A stretch of 64,000 nucleotides of DNA, taken from assembly GCF_042678305.1 (NCBI RefSeq), contig NZ_JBHUDT010000001.1; one strand, written 5' to 3'. Source of the stretch: Gelatiniphilus marinus (GTDB lineage: Bacteria > Bacteroidota > Bacteroidia > Flavobacteriales > Flavobacteriaceae). Made by a program: the position numbers and the translations under genes. This document shows, piece by piece, positions 51,568 through 60,298 of this stretch; position 1 is the first letter of the stretch; the number at the start of each line of letters is the position of its first letter. Under the pieces are notes generated by a model that worked only from the letters and a program-made list of their open reading frames with translations, ran no database searches and was not told the DNA's origin.

Positions 51568-52389
51568 ATGGGCTTTACAAAAATAACCGAACAAGATTCA
51601 AACTACAACCATCTGGAAAAGATGAGTGTAAAAGAATTAATTTCGAACATAAATACCGAAGATAAAACAGTACCGCTTGCTGTAGAAAAATCGCTTCCGC
51701 AAATAGAATTACTAATAGAGCAAATTGTACCAAAATTAAAAAAAGGTGGTCGCTTATTTTATATCGGCGCAGGTACAAGCGGGCGTTTAGGTATTTTAGA
51801 TGCCTCAGAATGTCCACCAACATTTGGCGTTTCCCCAGATTTGGTTATCGGAATCATTGCCGGAGGCGACACCGCTATTAGAAACGCCGTAGAATTTGCT
51901 GAAGATTCTACAGAATTGGGTTGGCAAGATTTACAACATTATAACATTAGCGATAAAGATGTTGTAGTTGGTATTGCGGCTTCTGGCACCACGCCTTATG
52001 TTATTTCGGCTTTAGAAACATGCAACAAAAACAACATTATTACGGGGTGCATCACTTGTAATTTAAACAGCCCTTTGGCAGCGGCATCAAAATACCCCAT
52101 AGAGGTTATTGTAGGTCCAGAGTTTGTAACCGGAAGCTCCAGAATGAAAGCAGGAACCGCCCAAAAATTGGTTTTAAACACCATAACAACAACAACTATG
52201 ATACTGTTGGGCCATGTAAAAGGCAACAAAATGGTCGATATGCAGTTGAGCAACAACAAACTTGTTGATAGAGGTGTTAGAATGATTATGAACGAAATTA
52301 ACGTACCTCAAGAAAAAGCAAAATACCTATTGGACAAATTTGGCAGTGTACGTTTGGCGGTTAAAAATTACAACCATGGAAACACATAA
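51568..52389 (+). CDS. murQ: N-acetylmuramic acid 6-phosphate etherase
   Basis: MurQ removes lactate from MurNAc-6-phosphate during recycling of cell-wall sugars. It has 273 residues with a SIS fold. Seen: YIGAGTSGRLGILDASE with the catalytic Glu region, AGGDTAIRNAVE, GIAASGTTPYV and TGSSRMKAGTAQK. It is slightly shorter than the proteobacterial enzyme, which has a C-terminal domain. It overlaps the next small gene by 14 bases. Confidence 0.94.
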   Translation: MGFTKITEQDSNYNHLEKMSVKELISNINTEDKTVPLAVEKSLPQIELLIEQIVPKLKKGGRLFYIGAGTSGRLGILDASECPPTFGVSPDLVIGIIAGGDTAIRNAVEFAEDSTELGWQDLQHYNISDKDVVVGIAASGTTPYVISALETCNKNNIITGCITCNLNSPLAAASKYPIEVIVGPEFVTGSSRMKAGTAQKLVLNTITTTTMILLGHVKGNKMVDMQLSNNKLVDRGVRMIMNEINVPQEKAKYLLDKFGSVRLAVKNYNHGNT

Positions 52390-52615
52390 AACAAATAAAA
52401 ACATATTGGTTAAAGGTCTAAAAAAAATGGGGGTTGCCCTAGGCGGAATGTTTTTAGGCCCAATACTTTTGCATATTGCGCTAAGCAATAAAGAAAAACC
52501 ACTTTACATACCTATATTGATTCTAGGCGGCACAATTTGCGCACTAGCCGTTTTTTTTGCCTTTAAAGGCATAAATACGGTATTAGACAGTATGTTTAAA
52601 AACAACAATTCTTAA
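52376..52615 (+). CDS. Small membrane protein (DUF6095-like)
   Basis: This protein has 79 residues from METHKTNKNILVKGL; the earlier frame start lies inside murQ. Two membrane helices (about 21-38 and 45-66) follow a basic N-terminus. It resembles DUF6095 proteins that accompany murQ in flavobacteria, as far as I recall. It is translationally coupled to murQ by overlap. The function is unknown. Confidence 0.7.
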   Translation: METHKTNKNILVKGLKKMGVALGGMFLGPILLHIALSNKEKPLYIPILILGGTICALAVFFAFKGINTVLDSMFKNNNS

Positions 52616-53106
52616 TTTAAAGAAGAAAGCTTCGGAGTTGTTGGGTTATAACCAAAATCAGCATCGTTAAAAGGAATCTTCAAACCTTGCAATATATAAT
52701 TTATAATAGCGTAATGATGAATGGTATGGCTATTTGCCTGTGCAAAAACAGCACCCAGGGTATATTTTATTTCTATTTTACCAAGGCCTAAATCATCAAC
52801 TACAACTACGGGATCGTTCATATTAAAATCAGCTTTCCGCAATTTTTCAATAATTGTATTTAGATAATTTGCTGCACAATCACATTTAGATTCCACATCC
52901 TTACTTCTACTCCTAGCAGTCAAATCAATTAAATTATCCGAATTGAATATACAATCATAAAAATCTAAAATATGTCTAATATGGGTACCAATACTAGAAT
53001 AATAAGGAGCTACAGTAGCATTGCTTAAGGTGTGGTCCTGCAAGCCATCTAATAAAACTTTAGTCTTTTGAAGTGTTTTAAGTGTAGATTCAATAATTGT
53101 AATCAT
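52612..53106 (-). CDS. DinB-like four-helix protein
   Basis: This protein has 164 residues from MITIIESTLKTLQ; ten upstream residues in the longer frame are hydrophobic and A+T-derived. It shows the DinB/YfiT-like pattern: histidines in THIRHILDFYD and SHTIHHYAIINY, which would form a metal site in a four-helix bundle. These proteins are often thiol-dependent transferases of unknown substrate. It converges on the small membrane gene with a four-base overlap of stops. Confidence 0.72.
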   Translation of the reverse strand: MITIIESTLKTLQKTKVLLDGLQDHTLSNATVAPYYSSIGTHIRHILDFYDCIFNSDNLIDLTARSRSKDVESKCDCAANYLNTIIEKLRKADFNMNDPVVVVDDLGLGKIEIKYTLGAVFAQANSHTIHHYAIINYILQGLKIPFNDADFGYNPTTPKLSSLN

Positions 53107-53279
53107 ATAAACCAAAATAATAAAAAAATAACCCAAAAATACTGTTGCTTAGTCTTTTATATCTAAAATACTTACAGTATTGTAAAATAAAATTCTGCGC
53201 TAATAATTACATTCTATGTACCTATTAATAAAATTCTTTGCTAAATTTACAAATAGCTATTAAACAACACTTTACTTAA

Positions 53280-56200
53280 TTGAAAAATTTTGTCTCGGCT
53301 TTATTTGCTTGTACACTGCTAAACTGTTTTTCTCAAAATAATTTTGAAAAAGACACACTTAAACCAGAGATTAAAAAACAAATAGCCTTTAGCAATTTAT
53401 CTATAACAGACGGGCTCTCACAAAACAGTGTAATTAGCATAGCCCAAGATAGCGTTGGCTATATGTGGTTTGCTACCCAAGATGGCCTAAACAAATACAA
53501 TGGGCGTTCGTTTAAAGTGTACAACAAACAATTTGAAGACATTACAAGACCCACATTTAGCAGACTGGGCAAAATTTATATCGACAAAAAAAACAAACTA
53601 TGGATAATTACCAACCCAGGAAAACTAGAACTTTACAACCCCAAAACAGACAGCTTTGTTGGCATTAAAGCATTTAGCAATGTAAGTGCGATTTTTCAAG
53701 ACAAAAAACACCATACCTATATTGGTACTCATGGAAAGGGTTTGTTTAAAATAAACGCTATTACAAAAGATACCGTACAGCTATTAAAACCAATAGATTT
53801 AACAAAAACCATTAATGCCCTTTACCAAAACAACAACACAGTAATTGCCGCAACATCGGGTACGGTTTTGCAAATTAGCGAAAATAACAGCTATAAAAAT
53901 TTAAAAACCAATAAAACAGATAGTATAAATTTTAGTACTATAGAAAAAACCAAAGATGGTACACTTTGGTTTGGTAGTTTTGGCAACGGGCTGTATTACA
54001 AAAAAGCAAAGCAAGATTCTCTACATGCGTTTGCAGAACATGGCGGTATTAAAATACCAAAACACTTAAATATTGAAGACCTTTTGGCAGACAGCAAAGA
54101 CCGATTATGGATTGCCACCTATGGCCATGGTGTATATTTACTAGATTTTAAGCATAAAACTGTCGCCAATTTTCTGGAAAACAAAAGCAATCCCTTTGCC
54201 ATTCAATACAACGATATTTTGTCTTTATACAAAGATAACACAGGTATCATCTGGCTTGGTACAGATGGTGCAGGTGCCAATTACTACGACGAACATTTAC
54301 TTAAATTTAATGTGCTTACCAACAAACAAATGCCAAAATCCGTCAATATAGATGTGGTTAGAAGCATTAGCACAGATCCCAAAGGAAATATGTGGATTGG
54401 CACCTCAGGAAAAGGCTTAACATATATTAATAACGATAAAAACATTTACAATACAATATCAACAAACAACTCTGATATAGCAAGCAACCGGATTATCAGC
54501 TTGTCTTATAATAACAAATCCTTATGGATTGGCCACCAGGCATTTGGACTGAATATTATGGGAACAGATGGGCGTTTTAAATATTTTCCGGAGATATCTA
54601 ACTACACCATTTGGTGGATGCTGCCCAAAACACCACAACGCAATTGGTTATGTACAGAAAACAACGGTTTGGTACTTTTTGATAAAAATGAAGGCATTAT
54701 AGAAAAATACAACACCAAAAACTCTGCCTTAACCTCAAACAATATAAAAACAGCAGTTAAAGGCAATTTAAACGAACTTTGGATAGGCACAGAAAACAAA
54801 GGGGTTTTTAAACTCGACCTGCTAACCAAAAAAATCGAAAAACTTAAAAGCGTTAACGGCTCTATTAAATCGCTTTTATTTAAAGATGGTGTTTTATGGA
54901 TTGGCACCGCGGGAAAAGGGCTAAAAAAGTACGATATTAAATTAAACGAAACATCTGTATTTACCACAGAAAACGGTTTGCCAAATAATGTTATCTACGG
55001 TATTTTACCCGATAACAACAACCTTTGGTTAAGTAGCAACGGCGGTTTAACCAAGTTTGGCTTATCGCCAAACCAAGACAATCCATTAATTGAAAACTAT
55101 AATAATTATGATGGTTTGCAAGCTCTAGAGTTTAATACCGGAGCGTATTTTAAATCGCCAAACGGCACCCTTTATTTTGGCGGTCTCGAGGGCGTTAACT
55201 GGTTTCATCCAAATCAAATATCATTCAATAAAGTAAAGCCAAAAACCATAATTTCAAGCTTCGGAATATTCAATAAAAACAAACCCCTCATTCAAAATAA
55301 AGCCTACAAGCATAACCAAAATACCGTAACATTTACATTCTCTAGCTTGCATTTCTCTCAACCCGAACGCAATTTATATAAGTACAAACTAGAAAACCAT
55401 GATAGCAATTGGCTAAACTCTAACAATGTAAACACTGCCCATTACACCAACTTACCACCAAATAATTATGTTTTTAAAGTAATCTCCAGTAATTACGATG
55501 GCGTTTGGAACCAAGTTCCGGCAACCTACGCATTTACCATATTAAAACCTTGGTACATAAATAACACAGCTAAAATTATTTATGGGCTTCTTTTAGTATT
55601 AATTCTATTTTTAACCTACAAATACTTTAAATGGCGATGGCAGCTAAACTTACAACTAGAGCTGGAACACGCCGAAACCAATAGGTTAAAGGATTTAGAT
55701 GAATTTAAAACCAAACTCTACACAAATATCTCACATGAATTTAGAACACCCTTAACCTTAATTTTAGGACCAACCGAAAACCAACTGGCAAAAAACAAGA
55801 TTAGCGATACCGACAAAAAAGAGCTTTCCCTAATCCACCGAAACGCTAAACGCCTTTTAAACTTGGTCAATCAGTTATTGGATTTGGCAAAATTAGAAAC
55901 CGGCCATTTAAAATTAAACATAGAAAACAACAATTTAAGTATTCTTTTAAAACAGATCGCATCATCCTTTCAATATCGGTCACAAAAAAAAGGTTCGCGC
56001 TTTAAAACAAACATTTCAAACATCCCTAAAGCTTGGTTTGATAAAGATATTGTAGAAAAAATAGTAACCAATTTACTGGCCAATGCGGTAAAATACACAC
56101 CCAAAAACGGCCACATATACTTTAGTGCAGAACAACAAAACCACTATGCCATCCTTACCGTTTTAAATAGCGGAAGCACCATTAAACCAGAAGATTTAAG

Positions 56201-57224
56201 TAAATTATTTACCCGCTTTTATCAGGTAAACCCCAATGCAGACGGTGTTGGTATCGGGCTGGCCTTGGTTAAAGAACTGGTTGCTTTAACCCATGGCTCT
56301 TTGGTAAGCAGTACCGTTAATACAAACGAGATCCAGTTTACCGTAACGCTTCCCATCTATAAAGACGCATTTAATATTGAAGATATAAAACATGAGCAAA
56401 GCAAAATTATAAACCGGCATACTTCAGACATAAAAAAAGAAGGATTAGAAAACACCAACGAATCTTCTGAAAAACCTGTTTTGTTAATTGTAGAAGACGA
56501 TAAACACATAAGGCAATACATCGAATCCACTTTAAAATCTAATTACAAAATCATAAAAGCATCCAACGGAAAAATTGGTGTAAAAAAAGCGCTCGAAACT
56601 ATCCCTGATATTATAATAAGCGATATAATGATGCCCGTTACCAATGGCATCGAACTCTGCAACACATTAAAAAACAACATGCTTACAAGCCATATTCCCA
56701 TTATATTGCTTACCGCAAAAGCTGGTGAGGAAAACGAATTAAAAGGGCTTGAAGCCGGTGCAGACGATTTTATTACGAAACCTTTTAAATCCAAACTATT
56801 AATCAAACGTATTGAAAATTTAATTGAATTAAGAAAATCGCTTCAAATGCGCTATTCTCAGCATAGGTTTTTAAAAACAAAGGATATAGCAACCAGCACA
56901 CATGATAAAGATTTTTTAAACAGCATAGAAAATGTCCTGGACAAACACCTATCAAACCCAGATTTTAACGCGGCCATGTTTAGCAAACTAATGCTGGTAA
57001 GCCGTATGCAATTGCACAGAAAACTAATAGCACTTACAGGTTTAACAACTACTGGTTTTATACGCTCACAACGCTTAAAAATGGCCATATCGCTATTAAG
57101 GAAATCTAATTTAACCATCTCAGAAATTGCCTACCAAGTGGGTTTCAACACCCCTTCTTACTTTATTAAATGTTTTAAAAACGCCTATAACTGCACGCCA
57201 AACGATTATATGAACAAAATATAA
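53280..57224 (+). CDS. Hybrid two-component sensor/AraC-type regulator
   Basis: This 1314-residue one-protein signalling system spans the inner membrane. Order: signal peptide (MKNFVSALFACTLLNCFSQ, TTG start); two seven-bladed Reg_prop propellers (about 40-690, with repeated WFATQDGLNKYNG/LWIGTENKG units); a Y_Y_Y domain (about 690-755); a membrane helix (764-783); histidine kinase with SHEFRTPLTLI (His about 818); an ATPase domain with NLLANAVKYTP and GVGIGLALV; a receiver domain with ISDIMMPVTNG (Asp about 1113); and an AraC-type DNA-binding domain at the C-terminus (about 1225-1314). Such regulators sense glycans or other ligands and control the adjacent locus. Confidence 0.92.
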   Translation: MKNFVSALFACTLLNCFSQNNFEKDTLKPEIKKQIAFSNLSITDGLSQNSVISIAQDSVGYMWFATQDGLNKYNGRSFKVYNKQFEDITRPTFSRLGKIYIDKKNKLWIITNPGKLELYNPKTDSFVGIKAFSNVSAIFQDKKHHTYIGTHGKGLFKINAITKDTVQLLKPIDLTKTINALYQNNNTVIAATSGTVLQISENNSYKNLKTNKTDSINFSTIEKTKDGTLWFGSFGNGLYYKKAKQDSLHAFAEHGGIKIPKHLNIEDLLADSKDRLWIATYGHGVYLLDFKHKTVANFLENKSNPFAIQYNDILSLYKDNTGIIWLGTDGAGANYYDEHLLKFNVLTNKQMPKSVNIDVVRSISTDPKGNMWIGTSGKGLTYINNDKNIYNTISTNNSDIASNRIISLSYNNKSLWIGHQAFGLNIMGTDGRFKYFPEISNYTIWWMLPKTPQRNWLCTENNGLVLFDKNEGIIEKYNTKNSALTSNNIKTAVKGNLNELWIGTENKGVFKLDLLTKKIEKLKSVNGSIKSLLFKDGVLWIGTAGKGLKKYDIKLNETSVFTTENGLPNNVIYGILPDNNNLWLSSNGGLTKFGLSPNQDNPLIENYNNYDGLQALEFNTGAYFKSPNGTLYFGGLEGVNWFHPNQISFNKVKPKTIISSFGIFNKNKPLIQNKAYKHNQNTVTFTFSSLHFSQPERNLYKYKLENHDSNWLNSNNVNTAHYTNLPPNNYVFKVISSNYDGVWNQVPATYAFTILKPWYINNTAKIIYGLLLVLILFLTYKYFKWRWQLNLQLELEHAETNRLKDLDEFKTKLYTNISHEFRTPLTLILGPTENQLAKNKISDTDKKELSLIHRNAKRLLNLVNQLLDLAKLETGHLKLNIENNNLSILLKQIASSFQYRSQKKGSRFKTNISNIPKAWFDKDIVEKIVTNLLANAVKYTPKNGHIYFSAEQQNHYAILTVLNSGSTIKPEDLSKLFTRFYQVNPNADGVGIGLALVKELVALTHGSLVSSTVNTNEIQFTVTLPIYKDAFNIEDIKHEQSKIINRHTSDIKKEGLENTNESSEKPVLLIVEDDKHIRQYIESTLKSNYKIIKASNGKIGVKKALETIPDIIISDIMMPVTNGIELCNTLKNNMLTSHIPIILLTAKAGEENELKGLEAGADDFITKPFKSKLLIKRIENLIELRKSLQMRYSQHRFLKTKDIATSTHDKDFLNSIENVLDKHLSNPDFNAAMFSKLMLVSRMQLHRKLIALTGLTTTGFIRSQRLKMAISLLRKSNLTISEIAYQVGFNTPSYFIKCFKNAYNCTPNDYMNKI

Positions 57225-57237
57225 GTTATTCAATTTA

Positions 57238-57274
57238 TGTTACAAATGTTCTATGTTTTGTTACATATATGGTA
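57238..57274 (+). promoter_or_regulatory. 37-bp operator-like motif, site 1
   Basis: It contains two TGTTACA heptamers with starts 21 bp apart, two helical turns. It differs from site 2 at 4 of 37 positions. It begins 14 bases after the hybrid regulator's stop and 184 bases before the SUMF-like gene. The spacing fits binding by an AraC-type dimer, so I infer that the regulator upstream acts here. Confidence 0.55.
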
Positions 57275-57457
57275 CGCCCCAAAACACTTTCCATATAATT
57301 TTACATGGTAAAACAAAAGGTGTTTATAGACCTTGTGGCATAGCTTTTTAATGAGCAATTCAAAAGCAAACTATAATAACCAGTTCCTTAATTACCAAGA
57401 TGCGATTATATAAAAAACAACCATTACAAGCTAAATTGTACACTTAAAAACTACATT

Positions 57458-58915
57458 ATGAAAACAAGATTTACTTTATTATTTGGCCTGTTATTTTCTT
57501 ATTTGTGCATGGGAAATAACATAACGGTAAGCAATATTACTTTAGAAAATTTAAACGAATCCGAGAGTTGGGTGCAAGTGGAATTCGACTTAAGTTGGGA
57601 AAACTCATGGCGCATTAGTGCTGGCCCTTCCAATTGGGATGCCGCCTGGGTATTTATTAAATACCGCGTAAACAGTGGTAATTGGGCTCATGCGCAATTG
57701 GCACAGACCGATTTTGTTACCGCAGCCGGTAGCACCATTGATGTAACCAATGATGGTGTTGGCGCTTTTGTTTACAGAGACAGCGACGGTAGTGGTAATA
57801 TCAATCTGCAAAATATGCGCTTACGATGGGATTATGGTTCTATAGATACCAATGATATTATTGACATTCAAGTATTTGCCATAGAAATGGTATATGTGCC
57901 ACAAGGTGAGTTTTCGGTTGGTGGCAGCACAGGAAATGAAAGTGGCAAATTCTACTCCTTTTTTTCTTTTGTTCCTTATAAAATAACATCGGAAAATGCT
58001 ATTACAGTTGCTACCGGTGCTGGCAACCTGTATTATGGGCAACCTAGTGGTTCCGACACAGGAGATCGATTAGGCCCCATTCCCTCTACGTTTCCAAAAG
58101 GATTCAACGCTTTTTACTGTATGAAATATGAAGTAAGCCAAGGCCAGTGGGTAAGCTTTTTTAACACACTTACCGATACCCAAAAAACAAACAACGATAT
58201 TACTGGTTCTATCGGAAAAAATTCGGATGCTCCGTTTGCCCGAAACACAATTTCATGGGAAGATGGCAGTGCCACTGCCACTACAACAAGTCCAGACATT
58301 GCCTTAAATTATGTTGCAACTACATATACGCTGGCTTATTTGGATTGGGCAGGCCTTAGGCACATAACCGAACTGGAATATGAAAAAGCATGCAGAGGAC
58401 CTATTGCCCCAAAAGCAAATGAATTTGCCTGGGGAAACTCAAATATTGCCACAACAGCATACACCTATATTAACGAATCTCAACCTGCTGAGTTGGTAAC
58501 CAACCCGGAAACAGGTACTGGAAATGCTAACTATACAGTAACAAATGGCACCCCGAGCGGTCCCAAACGCTGTGGCATTTTTGCCGCCAGTGCCATAAAC
58601 AAAACCCGTGAGGAAACTGGCGGCAGCTATTACGGCATCATGGAATTAACAGGAAATCTTTACGAACGTTGCATAACCGTTGGGCTTCCCGAAGGCAGGG
58701 CCTTTACCGGCACGCATGGCGATGGTGTATTAACAACAGCCGGAGCCTCCAATGTAAGCTCATGGCCCACAAATGCTACGGGCATTGGGTATAGAGGTGG
58801 ATCTTATGCAAATGGCACGGACTTTATAAGAGTATCCGATAGATATGATGCCGCCAACGCTATAACAAATGGCAATACTAGATTAGGCTTCCGTGGCGGT
58901 CGTACAGCTGAATAA
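57458..58915 (+). CDS. Secreted formylglycine-generating-enzyme-like (SUMF1) protein
   Basis: The 485-residue protein has a signal peptide (about 1-19), an N-terminal beta domain (20-145) with WVQVEFDLSWENSW, then a SUMF1/FGE-sulfatase fold (about 146-485). Landmarks: EMVYVPQGEFSVGG, FYCMKYEVSQGQWV, RHITELEYEKACRG, GIMELTGNLYERC and the end GNTRLGFRGGR. True sulfatase activators have two catalytic cysteines; here only isolated cysteines (in YCMKYE, KACRG, KRCGIF, ERCITV) are present, so a structural or ligand-binding role is as likely. It is preceded by operator-like site 1. Confidence 0.82.
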   Translation: MKTRFTLLFGLLFSYLCMGNNITVSNITLENLNESESWVQVEFDLSWENSWRISAGPSNWDAAWVFIKYRVNSGNWAHAQLAQTDFVTAAGSTIDVTNDGVGAFVYRDSDGSGNINLQNMRLRWDYGSIDTNDIIDIQVFAIEMVYVPQGEFSVGGSTGNESGKFYSFFSFVPYKITSENAITVATGAGNLYYGQPSGSDTGDRLGPIPSTFPKGFNAFYCMKYEVSQGQWVSFFNTLTDTQKTNNDITGSIGKNSDAPFARNTISWEDGSATATTTSPDIALNYVATTYTLAYLDWAGLRHITELEYEKACRGPIAPKANEFAWGNSNIATTAYTYINESQPAELVTNPETGTGNANYTVTNGTPSGPKRCGIFAASAINKTREETGGSYYGIMELTGNLYERCITVGLPEGRAFTGTHGDGVLTTAGASNVSSWPTNATGIGYRGGSYANGTDFIRVSDRYDAANAITNGNTRLGFRGGRTAE

Positions 58916-58928
58916 TATCCATAAAACC

Positions 58929-59777
58929 ATGAAACATCTATTTATAACACTATGTGCTGTCTGTATTAGCCCGTTTGCAAATGCCCAATTTGCAGGTGGC
59001 GATAACGAAGGAAGCGATACCTCACCATTACATGGTAGCCGCCTTAATGGAGAAATAGCTTCATTTTCGGTGCTTTATCAAGGTGGTTTTGGCGATGGCT
59101 TTAATGCAGATAAAAATCAAGGGCTGCTCATTAATCAACCCTTTACAATTTTCCACGGAAGTTCTGGAGATGGGTTTTCCATTAATATGGCATCCAGCAC
59201 AATAACCGGTAGTAATGTGAATAGTATGTACGGCGGAAAGTTTGGTGATGGCTTCTCCAAAGATAACCTACAATCCGTTCTTAACGGACAGGATTTAAAC
59301 GTTTTATATGTTGGCAACTCTGGCGACGGGTATGATGCCGAAGTATTAAACGGCACATTTCTTAAAGGGTTTATCGCTGAAATTTTTAATGGTGGAGATG
59401 GTGATGGTTTTGCTAATTTGTTAAAATCGGACACCTATTTATCGGGGCTTATGTTGATGCTTTACCAGGGCGGAAACGGCGACGGCTTTGATGCCGATTT
59501 ACTAACAACCGCATTAACGCTGGATGTGGTAGAACACCTGATTGAAATGGATGTGCTGCTATACCCTAATCCGGCAAACCATTTGGTTAACATTAAAGCT
59601 GGTAACGGCATCATCATTAAAGCTATAGATTTATATGATATATCGGGAAAAAAGATTGAAGTTAAATTATCGAACAAAAACCAATTGAACGTAAGTAATC
59701 TGCCTGATGGCATTTACCTAATAAATATATATTCTGAAACAGGAGCGGTGAGCAAAAAACTTATTGTTAAAAAATAA
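58929..59777 (+). CDS. GDGF-repeat surface protein with T9SS sorting domain
   Basis: This protein has 282 residues from MKHLFITLCAVCIS (signal peptide ending NAQ); an earlier in-frame Met lies in the upstream gene. The middle (about 45-195) holds six units of about 28-32 residues, each with a core such as GGFGDGFN, GSSGDGFS, GKFGDGFS, GNSGDGYD, GGDGDGFA and GGNGDGFD. The C-terminus is a type A T9SS domain (LLYPNPANHLVNI, LPDGIYLINIY, KKLIVKK), so the protein is exported to the surface and anchored or released. It lies 13 bases after the SUMF-like gene, the same operon. Confidence 0.85.
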   Translation: MKHLFITLCAVCISPFANAQFAGGDNEGSDTSPLHGSRLNGEIASFSVLYQGGFGDGFNADKNQGLLINQPFTIFHGSSGDGFSINMASSTITGSNVNSMYGGKFGDGFSKDNLQSVLNGQDLNVLYVGNSGDGYDAEVLNGTFLKGFIAEIFNGGDGDGFANLLKSDTYLSGLMLMLYQGGNGDGFDADLLTTALTLDVVEHLIEMDVLLYPNPANHLVNIKAGNGIIIKAIDLYDISGKKIEVKLSNKNQLNVSNLPDGIYLINIYSETGAVSKKLIVKK

Positions 59778-59933
59778 TTCACAAATTGCTAACTATTTCG
59801 TTTGAATTTAACACAAAACTATTCAGTAAAAAATGCTAATAAATTTATACGATTCCTCAGAAAACAAAAAACAATAACCTAAACACAGAACAAACGATTA
59901 TAGATGCACAATAACATAAAATAAGTAGCCCGA

Positions 59934-59970
59934 TGTTACAAATGTGCTATGTTTTGTTACATATATAGCA
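59934..59970 (+). promoter_or_regulatory. 37-bp operator-like motif, site 2
   Basis: Same two TGTTACA heptamers 21 bp apart as site 1, followed by ATATATAGCA which pairs with TGCTAT inside the motif. It lies 77 bases before the tiny ORF. Confidence 0.55.
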
Positions 59971-60047
59971 TGTGTTAAGACTTAATAATTCTAATTTTAA
60001 ATCAGCATTAAAAACTGTTAAAGTGTGTTTTTCACAGCTATTAAATA

Positions 60048-60197
60048 ATGCCAGAGCTAACTAAAATAAACGAAGACGAAAATAAGGAACATCCTATATA
60101 TTTAAGCATAGATCATTTAAAAGATGGCCGTTACAAACTAAACATAACTCTTAAAAACAAGGTAATAAAATCTATCAAACTGAATAAAAATATATAA
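60048..60197 (+). CDS. Tiny ORF in left direct repeat, truncated
   Basis: This 49-residue frame starts MPELTKINEDENKEHPIYL. It is nearly identical to the first 49 residues of the 84-residue frame at 61767-62021, but a 16-base deletion brings a TAA early. Substitutions between the copies are few and conservative (R/H, N/S). No family is known. It may be the decayed copy of a real small protein. Confidence 0.45.
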   Translation: MPELTKINEDENKEHPIYLSIDHLKDGRYKLNITLKNKVIKSIKLNKNI

Positions 60198-60298
60198 AGA
60201 CGCTATTAATCAAGTCTGTAAAGGGGAATAACAAAAACGTTAGTTGGCGTTGTTCCCTTTTCAATTTAAAATCAATTAACCATTATAAAATTATAGTT

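Larger units (their letters stand above)
59884..60271 (+). repeat. ~390-bp direct repeat, left copy
   Basis: It matches 61603-62004 from CACAGAACAAACGATTATAG onward with few mismatches and one 16-base deletion near 60195. It includes the 37-bp operator-like motif and a tiny ORF beginning MPELTKINEDENK. The two copies flank the LPGDQF-repeat gene. Confidence 0.85.
59778..60298. other. Spacer containing left direct repeat and tiny ORF
   Basis: The gap between the GDGF-repeat gene and the LPGDQF gene holds the left copy of the 390-bp direct repeat, operator-like site 2 and a 49-codon frame, each listed separately. Confidence 0.6.

Noticed and set aside
52340..52375. Upstream start for the small protein after murQ
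   Set aside because: These codons lie inside murQ and lack hydrophobic or basic start features; the ATG at 52376 is preferred.
57458..58915. Active formylglycine-generating enzyme
   Set aside because: The fold matches, but the paired catalytic cysteines near the C-terminus are not seen and no sulfatase gene is near.
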